A DNA stretch of 64,000 nt from an uncultured Bacilli bacterium (GTDB lineage Bacteria; Bacillota_I; Bacilli_A; RF39; UBA660): positions 62,001 to 126,000 of the forward strand of contig CAKPCH010000002.1 of assembly GCA_934141535.1 (NCBI GenBank), in the 5' to 3' direction. Position 1 is the first letter of the stretch. The number at the start of each line of letters is the position of its first letter. The notes under the pieces were generated by a model that saw only the letters and a list, made by a program, of their open reading frames with translations, did no database searches and was not told the DNA's origin. The position numbers were made by a program, and so were the translations under genes. Below are positions 60,941-64,000 of this stretch, piece by piece.

Positions 60941-63142
60941 ACATTCTTCATTTATAACATCTAAATCACTTTTATAGTCCTGCACTCTTACTAATACATA
61001 TGTAGAATTATTATTGTTAGAAATTGTTCTTCCTTCTAATTTTTTTAAATAATTACTAGTACAATTATTATTTTCATCGCAATTTAAAGTGCTGAAATCA
61101 TCATATGATATACCATTTTTAATGCTTGTTGCATTATCTTTTCTTATATCTGTTACAGCACTTGGTGTAAGTATTATTGTATATTTTGCAGTTCCAGATG
61201 TATAACTATTCTTTTTATTTATTATATTTTCACATACATTTTGATTTTTAGAACTACAACTATCATCATCACACCAATTTTCTCCAGTTTTTCTTGAATT
61301 TCCTGATTTACCAGGAAATGGATTAGTTGTATCTATTATTCTAAATTCTAAATTTAATTTATTTGATTGACATGTTTCATTTTCACAAGTAGTTATATTA
61401 TTCTTTATATTATATTTACAAGAGTCGTTTGATTCAAATATATTTCTTAAATTATTTATATTTAATTCAACATCAAATTTTAAATTATATTCTCCATCAT
61501 TATGTGCTAAATTACTTATCAAGCCATAACCTAAAAATCTACAATTAGTACAAGATTCTGAATAATATTTTTCACCACTACCAATAGATGATGATACACT
61601 TGGTAAATTATATTCTGTAGTAACTGTAGCACTTAATCTTGTAAAACCGTTTGATACTCCACCAACGCTAAGTCCAAAAGATTTATCACTATAATTGAAT
61701 GCAACATCGCCTAATTTTATTGACTTTATATAGTCGCTATATTTAAATGTTTCATAATATCTTTTTGTAGTAGGTAAATAACAAACCTTAGTTAATGTAC
61801 CTGTTCCTACTGTAGGTGTTGTTTGTTTTATTATTAATTGTCCGGAATTAATTGTACCAAAATTATGATTTCCAGATATTCCAAGTGAATTGTTAAAATT
61901 AAATGTTTCAACACAATATCCTGTTACATTTTCTACAGTTATAACATCATCATAACAAGACAAATTATATTCATTAAATGTTCCATTTAAATTTGATGAA
62001 AAATTCATACAACTTATTGAAGAGTTCTTACTACATGATGAAACTTTACAAGCATTACTTGCATCATGTATATTAAAATTAAGTAGATTGTTATAATTAT
62101 AACCATTACCCAAATATTTTCTATATAGTTCTAATCTCTTACTTACATTATCTTCAAATTCAGAAACACAAGTTTTTGTATTTGTTATTGGATTAACTGA
62201 ATAATAATTATTTTTTGTATTAGCAGTTATTGTGATACTCCAACTTTTATTGTTACTTGGATAAGATTTAGCGGGTTTTGCTTCTTTTAAAGTATATGTT
62301 CCAACTATTATATTGTTTATTGTACATACACCTTTTGAATTTGTTGTACAAGTATATTTTCTACCATTACCACTTAATTGAAATACAACTCCAGAAATTC
62401 CATTTCTTGTATTCCCATCTATTTTTTTAAGTTCAAGTGATCCTTTTTTAGGTGGAACAACAGGATTTATTTGATCATAGCCTATAACTGTTATACCAAA
62501 ACCAACATAATGATTTTTACTCCATCCGCAAAAATTTTCTCGTCTATAACTATTATTATCACAAGCATTATTTTGTGCTGTATAAGTATGGCCTCCAACA
62601 GTAATATTAGTACCTACTTTAGCAGCATTAGCAAGTCTTAGTGCAGCTTCGGCATAGAATGTATAAAATGGCAAATTCTTATTATTACTTTTTATTTTAT
62701 CTTTAATTTGTATAATTCCACGAAAAGTTATTCTATTAGCAGCTTTTTTACCATTTATATATGTAAAAGGCTCAACTAATATATAATCTCCTTTATTAAG
62801 ACTAATTCCAGCTAATTCCTTAAGTTTTGCATAATTACCTGAATGATTTCTATAAGGAATATTTAAATAATCATATAGTTTAGTAGGATCTACTGTTTTA
62901 CCCGTAGTCCAATTAGTTAAATTTAAATCATAACTTTTAAGATTTCTCAAATTATTATTTTGATCGAATACTCCAATGTGAATACCATACATCCAGTCAT
63001 TCCAACCACCACTACCAGTAGGATATGTAACAGTAGTATTTCCACCTATTCCACCAGTACCAGTAGTATCTGCTTTTAATCTTGGAATAAATATTAAGAA
63101 TGATAAAATTATAATAAATAAAAATTTTAAATACTTCTTCAA
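60929..63142 (-). CDS. Cys-rich Cna-B surface protein, paralogue with different N-terminal domain
   Basis: 737 residues from the TTG at 63142, which is spaced correctly from GGGTGA and starts MKKYLKFLF; the in-frame GTG upstream lacks a site. Signal peptide (about 1-25), a Gly/Thr stretch, an N-terminal domain (45-230) unrelated to the paralogue, a Cna-B domain (LELKKIDGN, TLKEA) and a Cys-rich region of 18 Cys that align one to one with the paralogue. LKEA instead of LKET still has the Glu needed for an isopeptide bond. No wall anchor. It is the outermost gene of the island, divergent from scpA. Confidence 0.7.
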   Translation of the reverse strand: MKKYLKFLFIIILSFLIFIPRLKADTTGTGGIGGNTTVTYPTGSGGWNDWMYGIHIGVFDQNNNLRNLKSYDLNLTNWTTGKTVDPTKLYDYLNIPYRNHSGNYAKLKELAGISLNKGDYILVEPFTYINGKKAANRITFRGIIQIKDKIKSNNKNLPFYTFYAEAALRLANAAKVGTNITVGGHTYTAQNNACDNNSYRRENFCGWSKNHYVGFGITVIGYDQINPVVPPKKGSLELKKIDGNTRNGISGVVFQLSGNGRKYTCTTNSKGVCTINNIIVGTYTLKEAKPAKSYPSNNKSWSITITANTKNNYYSVNPITNTKTCVSEFEDNVSKRLELYRKYLGNGYNYNNLLNFNIHDASNACKVSSCSKNSSISCMNFSSNLNGTFNEYNLSCYDDVITVENVTGYCVETFNFNNSLGISGNHNFGTINSGQLIIKQTTPTVGTGTLTKVCYLPTTKRYYETFKYSDYIKSIKLGDVAFNYSDKSFGLSVGGVSNGFTRLSATVTTEYNLPSVSSSIGSGEKYYSESCTNCRFLGYGLISNLAHNDGEYNLKFDVELNINNLRNIFESNDSCKYNIKNNITTCENETCQSNKLNLEFRIIDTTNPFPGKSGNSRKTGENWCDDDSCSSKNQNVCENIINKKNSYTSGTAKYTIILTPSAVTDIRKDNATSIKNGISYDDFSTLNCDENNNCTSNYLKKLEGRTISNNNNSTYVLVRVQDYKSDLDVINEECRTK

Positions 63143-63167
63143 AATATCACCCACTATTATTAGTTAA

Positions 63168-63196
63168 ATTATACAATAAATTATTTTAAATAGCAA
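63168..63196 (-). promoter_or_regulatory. Promoter of the outer Cna-B gene
   Basis: TTGCTA (63191-63196), 17-base spacer, TATAAT (63168-63173). It lies back to back with the scpA promoter. Confidence 0.65.
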
Positions 63197-63201
63197 CACA
63201 C

Positions 63202-63230
63202 TTGTATATTTTTTTAAAATAATTTATAAT
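63202..63230 (+). promoter_or_regulatory. Promoter of scpA
   Basis: TTGTAT (63202-63207), 17-base spacer, TATAAT (63225-63230). Start expected near 63237, which rules out the ATG at 63235. Confidence 0.65.
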
Positions 63231-63249
63231 ACTTATGGAGTTGTATAAT

Positions 63250-63972
63250 ATGGATTACAAAGTAGAAATACCTGAATTTGAAGGACCACTAGATTTATTA
63301 CTACATTTAATTAAACAAGATAATATAAGTATTCAAGATATAAGTATAGAAAGAATAACAAAGCAATACTTAAATTATATTGAAATGATGAATGATTTAA
63401 ATCTAGATATAGCAAGCGAATATTTAGTAATGGCTGCAGAACTCATAGAAATGAAATCTTCTTCCCTACTTCCAAATGAAGAAGTTGAAGAAGATGAATT
63501 CGAAGAAGATCCTAAAAATCAATTAATAAACAGATTACTAGAATACGAAAAATATAAAAATATAACTAATTCTTTTAAAGAACTTGAAAGTTTTAGACAA
63601 GAAGTTTATACAAAAGATCCAGAAAATCTAACAGAATATCAAGATGAAAATACTAATATAGATTATGGTGTCGATTTAAATGACTTATTAGAAGCATTTA
63701 AAAAATTCTTAAATGACAAAGAATTAGATAAACCTCTAAATACAAAAATCACAAATAAAGAATATAGTGTTGGAAAAAGAACAGTTGAAATTAGGGATAT
63801 ACTAAGAAAAAAGAAGAAAGTTAAATTCACTGAGTTATTTGAAGTTTTAACAAAAGAATATGTGGTTGTTACTTTTTTAGCAATCCTTTCAATGTCAAAA
63901 AAACAAGAAATAGAATTAGTACAAACAAATAATTTTAATGATATTATAATTAAAGAAAAAGGTGTAGAATAA
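63250..63972 (+). CDS. scpA: Segregation and condensation protein A
   Basis: 240 residues; kleisin of the Smc-ScpAB condensin. MDYKVEIPEFEGPLDLLLHLIKQDNISIQDI and AAELIEMKSSSLLP at the N-terminus and the winged-helix C-terminus are conserved. I use the ATG at 63250, which has GGAG upstream; the earlier ATG at 63235 lies before the likely transcription start. Its stop overlaps the scpB start as TAATG. It marks the core-gene border of the secretion island. Confidence 0.97.
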   Translation: MDYKVEIPEFEGPLDLLLHLIKQDNISIQDISIERITKQYLNYIEMMNDLNLDIASEYLVMAAELIEMKSSSLLPNEEVEEDEFEEDPKNQLINRLLEYEKYKNITNSFKELESFRQEVYTKDPENLTEYQDENTNIDYGVDLNDLLEAFKKFLNDKELDKPLNTKITNKEYSVGKRTVEIRDILRKKKKVKFTELFEVLTKEYVVVTFLAILSMSKKQEIELVQTNNFNDIIIKEKGVE

Positions 63973-64000
63973 TGAAAGCTATTATAGAAGGACTACTATT
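63972..64000 (+). CDS. scpB: Segregation and condensation protein B, 5' end only
   Basis: Only the first nine codons, MKAIIEGLL, are inside the window. The TAATG overlap with scpA and the opening residues fit ScpB, the winged-helix partner of ScpA. Confidence 0.75.

Noticed and set aside
33861..63142. Integrative conjugative element
   Set aside because: No relaxase, integrase, excisionase, tRNA attachment site or direct terminal repeats seen, and the island is bordered by core genes.

Overview
The window is AT-rich (roughly 25-30% GC by eye) chromosomal DNA of a Gram-positive, spore-lineage member of the Bacillota. The evidence is Bacillus-like core synteny (rpsT divergent from gpr; yabP-yabQ-divIC; rimP-nusA-ylxR-infB-rbfA), sporulation genes (gpr, gerQ, yabP, yabQ, spoVG), Shine-Dalgarno sites of the AGGAGG/AGGTG type, and no outer-membrane genes. 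The standard code fits throughout. Cysteine-rich exported proteins, a PduL phosphotransacylase and the gene style suggest an uncultured gut anaerobe of the RF39/TANB77 kind. That placement is inference.

Positions 1-33800 are mostly housekeeping genes on the minus strand: der (partial), a solitary type IV prepilin, gpr/rpsT, a transglutaminase-like protein, the translation-factor operon (rimP, nusA, ylxR, two dCMP deaminases, infB, rbfA), recD2, a CofE-like ligase, miaA, queA, greA, two U32 tRNA-hydroxylation proteins, pduL, spore genes, smpB, two CapA-like proteins, rnr, rmuC and a rhodanese. Two genes here (20328-21371 and 30026-31264) carry a two-helix type IV secretion pilin module at the C-terminus of a large Cys-rich ectodomain.

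Positions 33861-63142 form one minus-strand island flanked by ordinary core genes (rhodanese/rmuC on one side, scpA/scpB on the other). Its gene-order end nearest scpA has two paralogous Cys-rich Cna-B proteins, a decayed surface-protein remnant and two membrane proteins. Next comes a monoderm Tad-like pilus module (TadE-like, CpaB, TadA/CpaF, TadB, TadC, Flp-like pilin, two further pseudopilin-like proteins, TadZ). A type IV secretion module follows directly: four VirB2-like pilins, a TM-anchored surface protein, VirB6, PrgI/VirB3, VirB4 in two genes, a CHAP hydrolase, a lipoprotein-like protein, an M23/muramidase hydrolase, two candidate VirB8-like proteins and VirD4. I see no relaxase, integrase or replication gene in the island, so it does not look like a conjugative element. 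The best candidate for an undescribed system is this fused Tad-T4SS surface machine with a diversified pilin family.

Many transcription units are separated by tight terminator/promoter modules: the hairpin of the upstream gene contains or abuts the -35 of the next, and consensus sigma-A promoters can be read before most pilin and secretion blocks.
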